Below are positions 15,854-24,501 of a stretch of DNA of 64,000 bases, piece after piece. The DNA comes from Paracoccaceae bacterium (lineage in GTDB: Bacteria; Pseudomonadota; Alphaproteobacteria; Rhodobacterales; Rhodobacteraceae). The notes beneath the pieces were generated by a model. It searched no databases. It worked only from the letters and a program-made list of their open reading frames with translations, and had not been told where the DNA came from. Every line of letters begins with the position of its first letter. Within the stretch, counting starts at the first letter, position 1. Position numbers and translations under genes: made by a program. The stretch is from assembly GCA_024639125.1 (NCBI GenBank), contig JAHEJA010000005.1, positions 1 through 64,000 on the forward strand, read 5' to 3'.

Positions 15854-17334
15854 TGTCTGATATGAACACTTGGACCATTGCGGATGCGCGTGACAAATTG
15901 CGTGCAAAAGAAGTGACTGCTGTTGAGTTGAGCGAAAGCTGTTTGGCGGCAATTGAAGGCGCGAATGCTTTGGGAGCATTTGTTCACAAGACGCCTGAGT
16001 TGGCTTTGGCGCAGGCTAAAGAAGCCGATGCGCGATTGGCTGCGGGCGATGCGCCTGATATGTGTGGCATCCCTTTGGGGATCAAGGATTTGTTCTGTAC
16101 CAAAGGTGTTGCGAGCCAAGCGGCAAGCCGCATTTTGGAGGGGTTCAAGCCGGAATACGAAAGCACGGTTTCACAGAATTTACGTGATTCTGGTGCGATC
16201 ATGTTGGGCAAGCTTAACATGGACGAATTTGCCATGGGCAGTTCGAATGAAACCTCTGTTTACGGAAACGCCGTGAACCCTTGGAAAGTTGATGATCGTC
16301 AATTGACGCCTGGTGGGTCCTCTGGTGGATCTGCGTCTGCGGTTGCAGCCGATCTTTGTTTGGCGGCTACGGGCACGGATACAGGTGGATCTATTCGTCA
16401 GCCTGCGGCCTTTACGGGCATTGTGGGGATCAAGCCGACGTATGGTCGGTGTTCGCGTTGGGGTGTCGTTGCTTTTGCGTCTTCTTTGGATCAAGCTGGA
16501 CCTATGACCAAATCGGTGCGTGATGCGGCGATTATGCTTGAGACAATGTGTTCTTATGATGCGAAAGACAGCACAAGCGTTGATATTCCTGTGCCGAATT
16601 TTGAAGCGGCTTTGACGGGCGATATCCGTGGAAAGAAAATCGGTATTCCGAAAGAATATCGTATGGACGGAATGCCCTCTGAAATCCAAAAGCTTTGGGA
16701 TCAGGGGACTGCTATGCTTAGGGATGCAGGCGCGGAAATCGTTGACATAACCTTGCCGCATACAAAATATGCATTGCCTGCCTATTACGTGATTGCGCCC
16801 GCGGAAGCATCGTCTAACCTTGCGCGTTATGATGGCGTTCGGTTTGGTCGTCGCGCGGCTTTGGCGGCGGGCGACGGCATCACAGAGATGTACGAAAAGA
16901 CACGCGCCGAAGGGTTTGGACCAGAGGTTCAGCGCCGGATTATGATCGGCACATATGTATTGTCTGCTGGGTTCTATGATGCCTACTATAATCGCGCGCG
17001 CCGTGTCCGTGCATTGATCAAAAAGGATTTTGACGATGTATTTGCAGCCGGTATTGATGCGATTTTGACACCAGCAACGCCCTCTGCTGCTTTTGGGTTG
17101 GGGGAAATGACCGATGCGGATCCGGTGCAAATGTATCTAAACGATGTATTTACCGTGACTGTGAATTTGGCTGGATTGCCAGGTATTTCGGTACCTGCTG
17201 GTTTGGATGGCTCTGGCTTGCCCTTGGGGCTTCAGTTGATTGGGCGTCCGTTCGAAGAGGGCGATTTGCTGAATACCGCTTATGCATTGGAACAGGCCTG
17301 TGGGTTTGTGGAAAAACCGAATAAATGGTGGTAA
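15853..17334 (+). CDS. gatA: Aspartyl/glutamyl-tRNA amidotransferase subunit A
   Basis: Amidase-signature subunit that hydrolyses glutamine and channels ammonia to the mischarged tRNA. The catalytic lysine is Lys78 in [14 protein letters not shown]. The cis-serine and nucleophile loop is [15 protein letters not shown] plus [15 protein letters not shown] (about residues 150-180). The C-terminal [11 protein letters not shown] and [12 protein letters not shown] complete the signature. The 493-residue length is normal. The start overlaps the gatC stop. A long antisense frame across this gene is a codon-bias shadow. Confidence 0.97.
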   Translation: MSDMNTWTIADARDKLRAKEVTAVELSESCLAAIEGANALGAFVHKTPELALAQAKEADARLAAGDAPDMCGIPLGIKDLFCTKGVASQAASRILEGFKPEYESTVSQNLRDSGAIMLGKLNMDEFAMGSSNETSVYGNAVNPWKVDDRQLTPGGSSGGSASAVAADLCLAATGTDTGGSIRQPAAFTGIVGIKPTYGRCSRWGVVAFASSLDQAGPMTKSVRDAAIMLETMCSYDAKDSTSVDIPVPNFEAALTGDIRGKKIGIPKEYRMDGMPSEIQKLWDQGTAMLRDAGAEIVDITLPHTKYALPAYYVIAPAEASSNLARYDGVRFGRRAALAAGDGITEMYEKTRAEGFGPEVQRRIMIGTYVLSAGFYDAYYNRARRVRALIKKDFDDVFAAGIDAILTPATPSAAFGLGEMTDADPVQMYLNDVFTVTVNLAGLPGISVPAGLDGSGLPLGLQLIGRPFEEGDLLNTAYALEQACGFVEKPNKWW

Positions 17335-17366
17335 GTCTGTCGTTTGGGGCGAAGGGGAATATGGGA

Positions 17367-17960
17367 ATGCGTTATATTGTTTTGACAGTTATGGGGTTGG
17401 CTTTGGCTGCCTGCGAACCGAGTATCCCAAATAGTGGATACACAGGGGCAGGGGATCAGGATCAAATCCTACGTGATGCGGCGCTTGAGGGATTGCCGGC
17501 GCAAAGTGATGTGTCTACGGCGCCTCTGGATGCGACGGGTCAAGCAATCACTGCAAACCCGAATAATCCGGGTCTATCGGACGAAAACAATTTTAATGCG
17601 GTCGCAGAGCGTCAAACAATCGAAAGCGATGCAGAACGCCTAGAGCGTAATCGTCAGCTATATCAAGTGATTGAACCGACCGCTGTGCCGATGCGTTCGG
17701 AAACAAATCGTCCTAACATCGTTCAATATGCGATTGAGACATCTAACCCTGTTGGTGTCCAACTTTATACGCGTAGCTTTTTGAACACTGACGCGCGCAC
17801 GGCGCGTAACTGTGGGAAATATGCGTCCTCTAGTGAAGCACAAGAAGCGTTCTTGGCCAAGGGCGGTCCAAAACGTGACCCCCAAGGTTTGGACCCAGAT
17901 GGGGACGGGTTCGCATGTTATTGGGATCCAACGTCATTCCGGTCTGCGGTTAACCGCTAA
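17367..17960 (+). CDS. Lipoprotein with a C-terminal Excalibur-like calcium-binding motif
   Basis: A 197-residue predicted lipoprotein. MRYIVLTVMGLALAAC gives a signal peptide with a lipobox (LAAC), so the mature protein starts at a lipidated cysteine near residue 16. The middle is low-complexity and charged. The C-terminus has NCGKYASSSEAQEAFLAKGG then DPQGLDPDGDGFACYW, which matches the Excalibur pattern (DxDxDGxxC with paired cysteines). Of two nearby ATGs, the second (17367) has AAGGGGA at a proper distance. It follows gatA by 32 bases and precedes an amidase by 9 bases, hinting at an envelope role. Confidence 0.75.
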   Translation: MRYIVLTVMGLALAACEPSIPNSGYTGAGDQDQILRDAALEGLPAQSDVSTAPLDATGQAITANPNNPGLSDENNFNAVAERQTIESDAERLERNRQLYQVIEPTAVPMRSETNRPNIVQYAIETSNPVGVQLYTRSFLNTDARTARNCGKYASSSEAQEAFLAKGGPKRDPQGLDPDGDGFACYWDPTSFRSAVNR

Positions 17961-17969
17961 GGTGACTTG

Positions 17970-18659
17970 ATGCGTCAGTGCCCGTCCCCAAATTTTGGCG
18001 ATCGTAAGGGCACTGAGGCGCCGTCTTATATCATTTTACACTACACTGCGATGGACACCGCTCAGGCCGCGATAGAGCGTCTGTGCGCGCCAGAACACGA
18101 GGTATCGGCACATTATGTGGTTGATGCGTTTGGGCAGGTTACGCAGCTAGTCGATGACCGCCAGCGGGCTTGGCACGCGGGACGATCCTATTGGCGTGGG
18201 GAAACAGATTTGAATTCGCATTCGATTGGCATTGAATTGGCGAACACTGGGTTTCAACCATATGCAATGTTGCAAATTGACTCACTGATCAAGCTTTTGC
18301 ACGCGGTGATGTCGAGGTGGCGCATTCCGCCGCAAAATGTCTTGGGGCATTCCGACATTTCGCTTGGTCGCAAAACCGATCCAGGTGCGCGATTCCCCTG
18401 GACGCAACTGGCGCGTGCGGGCTGTGCCATCCACAGCAGTGCGGAACCGGCCAGTTCAACGTTGCCCGTGTCTTGGGATGAGTTTCTGACGCAAGCGAAA
18501 CGATTTGGATATGATGTGAGCCAGCCAGAGGATGTCTTGGCGGCTCTTCGGATGCGCTTTCATCCTTGGATTGCGGGACCATTGAGCGCAAAGGATTGTG
18601 CTGTGATGGCGGATCTTGGGGATCGCTTTGGCATTGACCTTTCTTTGGGAACTGCGTAA
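17970..18659 (+). CDS. N-acetylmuramoyl-L-alanine amidase (AmiD/AmpD type)
   Basis: A 229-residue amidase_2-fold enzyme that cleaves the amide between N-acetylmuramic acid and L-alanine in peptidoglycan or its recycled fragments. YIILHYTAMD and VLGHSDISLGRKTDPGARFPW carry the zinc histidines and the KxDPG motif. HSIGIELANTG is the central signature. The C-terminal 75 residues resemble the helical peptidoglycan-binding part of AmiD. No signal peptide is visible, so it may act in the cytoplasm on recycled muropeptides, or be exported by a route I cannot see. AAGGTGA precedes the ATG. The rnpB promoter probably lies inside its last codons. Confidence 0.88.
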   Translation: MRQCPSPNFGDRKGTEAPSYIILHYTAMDTAQAAIERLCAPEHEVSAHYVVDAFGQVTQLVDDRQRAWHAGRSYWRGETDLNSHSIGIELANTGFQPYAMLQIDSLIKLLHAVMSRWRIPPQNVLGHSDISLGRKTDPGARFPWTQLARAGCAIHSSAEPASSTLPVSWDEFLTQAKRFGYDVSQPEDVLAALRMRFHPWIAGPLSAKDCAVMADLGDRFGIDLSLGTA

Positions 18660-18662
18660 CCG
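18634..18662 (+). promoter_or_regulatory. Probable rnpB promoter inside the amidase 3' end
   Basis: TTGACC at 18634-18639, then a 17-base spacer, then TAACCG at 18657-18662 places transcription start at about 18669, which is where the RNase P RNA P1 helix begins. The -35 is strong and the -10 is poor. Confidence 0.45.
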
Positions 18663-18667
18663 AGACC

Positions 18668-19062
18668 CTGCGCGGATCGCTGGATGGCCGCGGGCCTTGT
18701 GTCCGAGGAAAGTCCGGACTCCACAAAGTAATGGTGCCGGGTAACGCCCGGACGGGGAAACCCGATGGACAGCGCCACAGAAAATAAACCGCCTATGCAT
18801 GCATAGGTAAGGGTGAAACGGTGGGGTAAGAGCCCACCGGGGGCATGGTAACATGGCTCGCATGGCAAGCCCCACCAGGAGCAATGCCGAATAGGAATGT
18901 CGCGCGGGGTTGATCGGGCAACCGATATCACCGCAGGGTTACTTTGGCCCAGACGTTCGGGTTGGCAGCTAGAGGAAGGCAGGTAACTGTTTTCCAAGAG
19001 GAATGGTCATCCAGAGGGCATCTGCCCTTGGACAGAATCCGGCTTATAGGTGGTCCGCGCAT
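18668..19062 (+). ncRNA. rnpB: RNase P RNA (bacterial type A)
   Basis: Catalytic RNA of ribonuclease P, which matures tRNA 5' ends. The conserved core GAGGAAAGTCCGGACTCCAC near 18706 identifies it, as do GGTAACGCCCGG, GGTAAGGGTGAAACGGTGGG (CR-II/III region), ACAGAATCCGGCTTATAGG near the 3' end, and TTGATCGGGCAACCGATA. The terminal P1 helix pairs TGCGCGGA at 18669 with TCCGCGCA at 19054-19061, which sets both ends. The length of about 395 nt is normal for alphaproteobacteria. It sits between the amidase gene and rpmG. Confidence 0.97.
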
Positions 19063-19112
19063 ATTATTTGATCTAATACGATCAAAAACACGCGAATTTA
19101 AAACAAGAGCTG

Positions 19113-19140
19113 TTGACTCGGGCGTGGGGTTAGGTAAAAG
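19113..19140 (+). promoter_or_regulatory. Possible rpmG promoter
   Basis: TTGACT at 19113-19118 is followed after about 17 bases by a weak -10-like GTAAAAG. It lies 56 bases upstream of the rpmG start and beyond the rnpB 3' end. Confidence 0.35.
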
Positions 19141-19195
19141 GCAGGCTCAATCGGAATTCACGGGCCCGCTTTGTGCCCGGCGCAGGAGATGTAAA

Positions 19196-19363
19196 ATGGC
19201 GAAGCCAACCACAATCAAGATCCGCCTGAACTCGACCGCGGGCACCGGTCACTTTTATGTGACAAAGAAAAACGCACGCACCATGACTGAAAAGATGGTT
19301 GTGCGTAAGTATGACCCAGTCGTACGCAAGCACGTCGAGTACAAAGAAGGCAAAATCAAATAA
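19196..19363 (+). CDS. rpmG: 50S ribosomal protein L33
   Basis: A 55-residue ribosomal protein of the large subunit. [20 protein letters not shown], then [10 protein letters not shown] and [18 protein letters not shown], is a full-length L33 of the cysteine-free (zinc-independent) type usual in alphaproteobacteria. AGGAGATGTAAA precedes the ATG. An upstream extension of the same frame runs into rnpB and is not coding. A rho-independent terminator follows. Confidence 0.96.
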   Translation: MAKPTTIKIRLNSTAGTGHFYVTKKNARTMTEKMVVRKYDPVVRKHVEYKEGKIK

Positions 19364-19389
19364 GATTTGACCCTATTTGGTATTTGAAA

Positions 19390-19417
19390 GAGCCGCACAG
19401 TGTGCGGCTTTTTTTAT
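19390..19417 (+). terminator. Rho-independent terminator after rpmG
   Basis: AGCCGCA-CAGTG-TGCGGCT followed by a run of eight T. It lies 28 bases past the rpmG stop. Confidence 0.9.
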
Positions 19418-19514
19418 GGGGTGCTGGTCTCTTTAATTTACCCTTTTTTGAAAGATGACTTTCGTTTAGGTTTGAATTTGTTACAGATACAAATATCGCC
19501 TTTTTGGAAGTGAC

Positions 19515-21056
19515 ATGACCATATTTGCAAATAAACCCGTTTTCACATTGGACCAAGTGGCTGACCAGCTTACGACAGAGGGATGGTCCTATTATGGTGA
19601 CACCCCCAGACGGTTTGATGTTGTGACTGGCGGCTCTTTGACTGTCAATATTTCTGACCTAAACGGCGCTGGTAAAAAATTTGCGCGGGCAGCTCTTGAT
19701 GCGTGGTCATCCGCAACCGGACTAGAGTTCAAATTTCGCCAAGGGCATGCCGATATTTATTTTTCAGACGATGGAAAAGATACTGCATATGCGGATTCCT
19801 ATGTCAGCTATGACGGGTTTATCTATTATTCAGAGGTAAACATTTCCCAAGATTGGATTGCCCAAGATTGGTTTTGGGAAAATGGCTCTCGAAAAGTGGA
19901 TTATGCCAGTTACAGCATGCAGACCTACATTCATGAGATCGGGCATGCGCTTGGCCTTGCACATGCTGGAAATTATGATGCAAGCGATGTGGATGCGTCT
20001 GGCAGCGATTTTGCAACAGAAGCCCTGTTCCAAAATGACAGTTGGCAAACGACTGTCATGTCATATTTCTCAAATTTCGAAAATACTTACCTTGATGCGG
20101 ATTTCGCTTATGTTTTGACGCCAATGCCGGCTGATTTGGTTGCGATACATTCCCTGTATGGCACGCCAGTATCGGCCAATTCAGGGGATACGGTCTATGG
20201 CTATGATCAAAACCTTGGCGGGTATTGGGACACTTTGGATTATTCATCTGACCTTATCTCGATGACGATCTTTGACACGGATGGCATGGATACATTGGAT
20301 CTAAGCAAGTCGCTTTGGGATCAATACATCGACTTAACGCCCGGTGCGATATCAGACGCGGGCGGTTTGACGGGCAATGTTATTATCGCTCAGGATACCA
20401 TCATTGAATCCGCGGTGGGTGGCTATGGTCATGACATAATCACAGGAAATTCTGCAGACAATGTAATTACTGGTGGACAGGGCAATGATGCCTTGTTCGG
20501 CGGCGAAGGTGCGGACATCCTAATTGATGCACTGGGAAGCAATCTGCTTGATGGAGAGGGCGGTGATGATGTGATTGCCGCAACTGCTGGGGGGAATACC
20601 ATTCTGGGTGGTCAAGGCGCGGATATCCTAATCGGAGGGCGCGCGCGTGATGATATGTCTGGTGGTCAAGGCGACGACATATTGATTGGTGACGGCAAAG
20701 CCATTTACTTTGGGGCCGCAGATCGGCTTGAGGGCGGCGAAGGCAACGACCTTTTGATGGGTGGGAAGGGGGCGGATGTATTTGTCTTTTCGCCCAATTC
20801 TGGCGTCGATGTCATCGTGAGCGTTGCGACCGAGGGACTTGATCTTCAGACATCGGAATTTATTTACGCGGGCGCCGATTTTGAAATTGGTCGCGATATC
20901 GTTGAATTGGACGGATATCGCGGACTAAGCGCGGCAGTCATTAACGCTAACATAACCCAAACTGACGACGGGGCTATGTTTACCTATCAAGGTAGCCAAA
21001 TACTATTCTGGGATATTTCAGCCAGTGAATTAACTGCGGATAGCTTTATCTTTTGA
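19515..21056 (+). CDS. Serralysin-like M10 metalloprotease with RTX repeats
   Basis: A secreted zinc metalloprotease of 513 residues. HEIGHALGLAH near residues 139-149 is the HExxHxxGxxH site, and VMSYF about 40 residues later is the Met-turn. From about residue 310 there are glycine-aspartate nonapeptides (GGQGNDALFGGEGAD, GGQGDDILIGDG, GGEGNDLLMGGKGAD) that bind calcium. The hydrophobic C-terminus (DSFIF) fits a type I secretion signal. There is no Sec signal, as expected for this export route. No type I secretion genes or protease inhibitor gene lie in the window. It is monocistronic, with a terminator on each side. Confidence 0.92.
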   Translation: MTIFANKPVFTLDQVADQLTTEGWSYYGDTPRRFDVVTGGSLTVNISDLNGAGKKFARAALDAWSSATGLEFKFRQGHADIYFSDDGKDTAYADSYVSYDGFIYYSEVNISQDWIAQDWFWENGSRKVDYASYSMQTYIHEIGHALGLAHAGNYDASDVDASGSDFATEALFQNDSWQTTVMSYFSNFENTYLDADFAYVLTPMPADLVAIHSLYGTPVSANSGDTVYGYDQNLGGYWDTLDYSSDLISMTIFDTDGMDTLDLSKSLWDQYIDLTPGAISDAGGLTGNVIIAQDTIIESAVGGYGHDIITGNSADNVITGGQGNDALFGGEGADILIDALGSNLLDGEGGDDVIAATAGGNTILGGQGADILIGGRARDDMSGGQGDDILIGDGKAIYFGAADRLEGGEGNDLLMGGKGADVFVFSPNSGVDVIVSVATEGLDLQTSEFIYAGADFEIGRDIVELDGYRGLSAAVINANITQTDDGAMFTYQGSQILFWDISASELTADSFIF

Positions 21057-21060
21057 AACA

Positions 21061-21086
21061 AAAAGGGCCGCCGAAGCGACCCTTTG
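21061..21086. terminator. Bidirectional terminator between the protease and BI-1 genes
   Basis: AAAGGG pairs with CCCTTT, and inner CGC pairs with GCG around a CGAA loop, with one mismatch. A-residues lie on the left. It stands between convergent genes. Confidence 0.6.
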
Positions 21087-21108
21087 AACTGTGATGTCTT
21101 GCTGTGTT

Positions 21109-21885
21109 TTATTCTTGGTTGCCCAAGAACATGAGCAAGAATTGGAACATGTTCAAGAAATCTAGGTACAGGTTCAATGCACCGTGGATTGCTGATTTTT
21201 CCAACCATTCTTGGTCGCCGTGATGTGCATGCGCTAAGTAGTTAGTTTTGATGTTCTGCGTATCATAAGCGGTTAGGCCTGCAAAAATCAAAACGCCCAA
21301 GACGGAAATCGCGAACATGATCGCGGGTGATCCCAAAAAGATGTTTACGATTGATGCGACCAAGATACCGATCACACCCATGATCAAGAATGAACCCCAA
21401 CCAGAAATGTCGCGCTTTGTTGTATAGCCATATAGCGAAAGACCAGCAAAAGCGACGGCCGTTACGAGGAACGTCTGAACAATCGAGAATGTCGTGTAGA
21501 ACACAAAGATTGAGCTAAGCGAAACGCCGATCAATGTCGCAAACGCGAAAAAGAAAAGCTGAGCCGCTTGTGCCGAAGCGCGCTGCATCACGGCGCCAAA
21601 AGCAAAGATCATTGCCAATGGGGCGAACATGATCACCCAACGCAAAGCAGATGTGTAAATTGCGGCCCCTAAGCCAGTCAGCATTGTGCCGTTTTTCATT
21701 TGCCCAACTGCAAGAGCAGGATCCGTCGTGACCGCTAGGCCAGCAATTGCCCATGCAGCCAAAGCCGTAATCAACATGCCCACGGACATTGTTCCGTAGA
21801 CTTTGTTCATGTGGGCGCGAAGCCCTTGATCGATCTGTTCCGCGCGCGTGCCAGCAGCAGAGCGCAGTGTGTCGAATTGTGCCAT
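21109..21885 (-). CDS. Bax inhibitor-1/YccA family membrane protein
   Basis: A 258-residue integral membrane protein of the BI-1 (TMBIM) family, with seven predicted helices after a short soluble N-terminus (MAQFDTLRSAAGTRAEQIDQ). Family motifs include VYGTMSVGMLITALAAWA, GLTAYDTQNIK near the last loop, and GALNLYLDFLNMFQFLLMFLG at the C-terminus. Bacterial members can act as pH-sensitive calcium leak channels; the role here is inferred from family only. A GGAGG site precedes the ATG. It is convergent with the serralysin gene. Confidence 0.93.
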   Translation of the reverse strand: MAQFDTLRSAAGTRAEQIDQGLRAHMNKVYGTMSVGMLITALAAWAIAGLAVTTDPALAVGQMKNGTMLTGLGAAIYTSALRWVIMFAPLAMIFAFGAVMQRASAQAAQLFFFAFATLIGVSLSSIFVFYTTFSIVQTFLVTAVAFAGLSLYGYTTKRDISGWGSFLIMGVIGILVASIVNIFLGSPAIMFAISVLGVLIFAGLTAYDTQNIKTNYLAHAHHGDQEWLEKSAIHGALNLYLDFLNMFQFLLMFLGNQE

Positions 21886-21995
21886 TTATGCCTCCAAGTT
21901 TGTGCACAACTGGATATCCAAGTTGTCACGTCCAATATTGGGTGAGCTTATCCAAGTTTCAAGGATTTGTCGCCAAAAAATTCGTTTACTTTTAT

Positions 21996-22970
21996 CTAAG
22001 TTTCATCGTGATTGATTTTGATCACAACTTTACCGGTCGATTTACGGCTGCTTAGGATTTCTAGTCCCAGAGCGGCCTCCTTTAGGGGGAATGTATGGCT
22101 GATATGGGGGCGAATTTTGCCTTGTGCATACCACGCCATCAAACAATCAAGGCTCTCTGTCACGATGTGTGGCTTGAACCCTAGATAACCGCCCCAATAG
22201 AACCCTTGGACGGTGATGTTTTTGACCAAAAGATGGTTTGCCGCGATTTGCGGCACATCGCCAGAGGCAAAGCCAATTACAATTATCCGAGCCTCTGGAT
22301 TACAGGCGCGAAAGGCATCTTTGAACTGTGATCCGCCCACAGGGTCATAGACAACATCGGCCCCGCCATAGTCTTTGATCTTGGCCCGGATGTCGTCTGT
22401 TTCCGCATCAATCAAATGATCCGCGCCGCGTGCCTTGGCAACAGCCAGCTTGTCCGCCCCCCGTGCTACCGCGATCACGGTCGCGCCCATCAGTTTCCCA
22501 ATTTCAACTGCGGTCAAGCCAACGCCACCCGCGGCCCCAAGAACCACAAGTGTTTCACCAGATTTCAGACCTGCTTTATAGTCTAGGGCGACGTGACTGG
22601 TGCCATAAGCAATCTGAAAGGCTGCGGCGTCGTCAAAGGGCATGCTATCGGGAATTTGAACGCAGCGGGACACATCAAAGCAACCGTATTCAGCAAGCCC
22701 GCCATGACCGCCAAAAACTGCAACTTTGCTGCCTAGTTTTGGCCCCTCCGTGTTCGGCCCGACGGCGTCTACAATACCTGCAACCTCCATTCCCAAGGTG
22801 AACGGAGCAGGGGGAGTATCCTGATAGGTGCCTTTTTGCATCAAAATATCTGCAAAATTCAAACCACAGGCGTGAATTTTTACGCGAATTTCCCCTGTTT
22901 TTGGAATAGGTGCATCAATTTGCCTGATTTCGGCTGATGCGCCTTCTTTTGGAATGTGAAAAGCTATCAT
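21996..22970 (-). CDS. NADPH:quinone oxidoreductase-like MDR family protein
   Basis: A 324-residue zinc-free medium-chain dehydrogenase/reductase. The N-terminal GroES-like half has KIHACGLNFADILMQKGTYQ, the quinone reductase signature. The Rossmann half has VVLGAAGGVGLTAVEIGKLMGA for NADPH binding and DVVYDPVGGSQFKDA. The zinc-binding cysteines of alcohol dehydrogenases are missing. The ATG at 22970 has a perfect AGGAGG about eight bases upstream; a longer frame adds 21 unlikely residues. The substrate is unknown. It is divergent from the XRE regulator downstream. Confidence 0.9.
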   Translation of the reverse strand: MIAFHIPKEGASAEIRQIDAPIPKTGEIRVKIHACGLNFADILMQKGTYQDTPPAPFTLGMEVAGIVDAVGPNTEGPKLGSKVAVFGGHGGLAEYGCFDVSRCVQIPDSMPFDDAAAFQIAYGTSHVALDYKAGLKSGETLVVLGAAGGVGLTAVEIGKLMGATVIAVARGADKLAVAKARGADHLIDAETDDIRAKIKDYGGADVVYDPVGGSQFKDAFRACNPEARIIVIGFASGDVPQIAANHLLVKNITVQGFYWGGYLGFKPHIVTESLDCLMAWYAQGKIRPHISHTFPLKEAALGLEILSSRKSTGKVVIKINHDET

Positions 22971-23243
22971 TATCAGTGACCTCCTAGGATTGGTCGCTAA
23001 TCTATGGGCGTAGGCGAAGGGTGTCAAATTCAACCATACCTAGTACGAATGGATCGGAAATCCCGTGTTTTTCGTGTAAAACAACCCTTTTTAGACTGTG
23101 ATTAGCATTTTTTAATGCCTTGCGTGGTAACTTTCTTATGGTACATTCGTCGTAATGCTGTAGGGATGCGCAGCGATAAAGAAACCGGACAAAGATAGAT
23201 ATCTTGTGGCCTTTGCCGTTGGCACAGTAAAAAGGAACCTAAA

Positions 23244-23615
23244 ATGACGCACCCAGTCGATGTTCATGTTGGGAAACGCATTCGCCATCGCCGTTGGTTG
23301 GTTGGCATGACACAACAACAATTGGCGGAAAAAGTTGGAATTAAATTCCAGCAAATCCAAAAATATGAAACTGGCGCCAATCGCGTTAGTGCGTCCCGCT
23401 TGTGGGATATCGCGTCTTCATTAGAAGTTCAAATCAGCTTTTTCTTCGATGGTATTGAAACCGACGAAAACGCAACAAGCGTGAATGACTCGGTTCCTGC
23501 GGATTTGATGGGCGATAAAGAAGCCCTTGAATTGGTGCGCTCTTACTATGCGATCCCCGAAAACCAACGCCGCCGCCTGTTTGATTTGGCGCGCGTGCTG
23601 AGCGACGTTGCTTGA
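23244..23615 (+). CDS. XRE-family helix-turn-helix transcriptional regulator
   Basis: A 123-residue regulator. The Cro/CI helix-turn-helix spans about residues 9-64 (VGKRIRHRRWLVGMTQQQLA, KVGIKFQQIQKYETGANRVS). The C-terminus (KEALELVRSYYAIPENQRRR) is short and helical. The protein resembles a compact XRE family seen throughout Rhodobacterales, whose targets I do not know. AAGGAACCTAAA precedes the ATG. The 270-base gap to the divergent quinone reductase gene would hold both promoters. Confidence 0.9.
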   Translation: MTHPVDVHVGKRIRHRRWLVGMTQQQLAEKVGIKFQQIQKYETGANRVSASRLWDIASSLEVQISFFFDGIETDENATSVNDSVPADLMGDKEALELVRSYYAIPENQRRRLFDLARVLSDVA

Positions 23616-23662
23616 TTTTTATCTGACTTTGCATTAGCGCCCCTATCAACCAAGGGGGCGCA

Positions 23663-24493
23663 ATGACATTCACCAAAGCACAACTTCCCAAAACTTTACT
23701 GACAGAATGCGATGACATAATCGCCACCGCCCATGCTATGGCGGATGCCGCGCGTGCAGTGATTTTGCCGTATTTTAGAGCAACGCATCTTGGGACTGAA
23801 AACAAAGACCAGTCAGGGTTTGATCCGGTAACACTTGCAGACCGCGAGGCCGAAAAAGCGATGCGCGCGATTTTGGCGACACGACGGCCGCATGATGCAA
23901 TCTTTGGCGAAGAGTTCGGGAAAACCGCGGGAACAAGTGGGTTGACTTGGGTGCTTGACCCCATAGACGGAACGCGGGGATTTATTTCTGGCACGCCGAC
24001 ATGGGGCGTTTTGATCTCTGCTATGGTTGCGGATGGGCCCGTGTTCGGTATCGTTGATCAGCCATATATCCAGGAACGCTTTGTCGGTGGCTTGGGGCAT
24101 AGTTTTGTCAATGGGCCGATGGGTATGCGCAGTTTGGGCACGTCCCAAGTTGCCACACTTGATCAAGCAATCATTATGACAACATTCCCTGAAGTCGGCA
24201 CAGACCAAGAGGCCAAAGGCTTTCATTCGATTGCCTCCCAAGCCAAGCTGGTGCGTTACGGCATGGATTGCTATGCCTATGCGTTGCTTGCCAGCGGACA
24301 GGTTGATTTGGTGATCGAAGCTGGCCTGAATGCCTATGACATCCAAGGCCCGCTTGCTGTGATCGAAGCCGCTGGTGGATCGGTGACCAATTGGTCTGGT
24401 GGTCCTGCGTTTGACGGGGGCCAAGTGATTGCCGCCGCAAACCCAAAGCTATTTGCGCAAGTTTTGCCATTGCTAACGCCTTTTGCAAACTGA
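23663..24493 (+). CDS. hisN: Inositol-monophosphatase-family protein, probable histidinol-phosphatase HisN
   Basis: A 276-residue Mg-dependent phosphatase. GEEFGKT is the first metal-binding motif, and WVLDPIDGTRGFISG is the IMP signature (DPIDGTxxF). The C-terminal YDIQGPLAVIEAAGG supplies the third acidic ligand. The DPIDGTRGFISG form with TPTWG is characteristic of HisN-type histidinol-phosphatases, which complete histidine synthesis in actinobacteria and many alphaproteobacteria. Specificity within the family is still an inference. It stands 8 bases upstream of the 8-oxoguanine deaminase gene on the same strand. Confidence 0.82.
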   Translation: MTFTKAQLPKTLLTECDDIIATAHAMADAARAVILPYFRATHLGTENKDQSGFDPVTLADREAEKAMRAILATRRPHDAIFGEEFGKTAGTSGLTWVLDPIDGTRGFISGTPTWGVLISAMVADGPVFGIVDQPYIQERFVGGLGHSFVNGPMGMRSLGTSQVATLDQAIIMTTFPEVGTDQEAKGFHSIASQAKLVRYGMDCYAYALLASGQVDLVIEAGLNAYDIQGPLAVIEAAGGSVTNWSGGPAFDGGQVIAAANPKLFAQVLPLLTPFAN

Positions 24494-24501
24494 GGTAGGT
24501 C

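Noticed and set aside
16180-17130. 316-residue antisense frame over gatA
   Set aside because: It lies wholly opposite a full-length gatA with all catalytic motifs; the composition is Arg/His-rich shadow sequence with no ribosome binding site.
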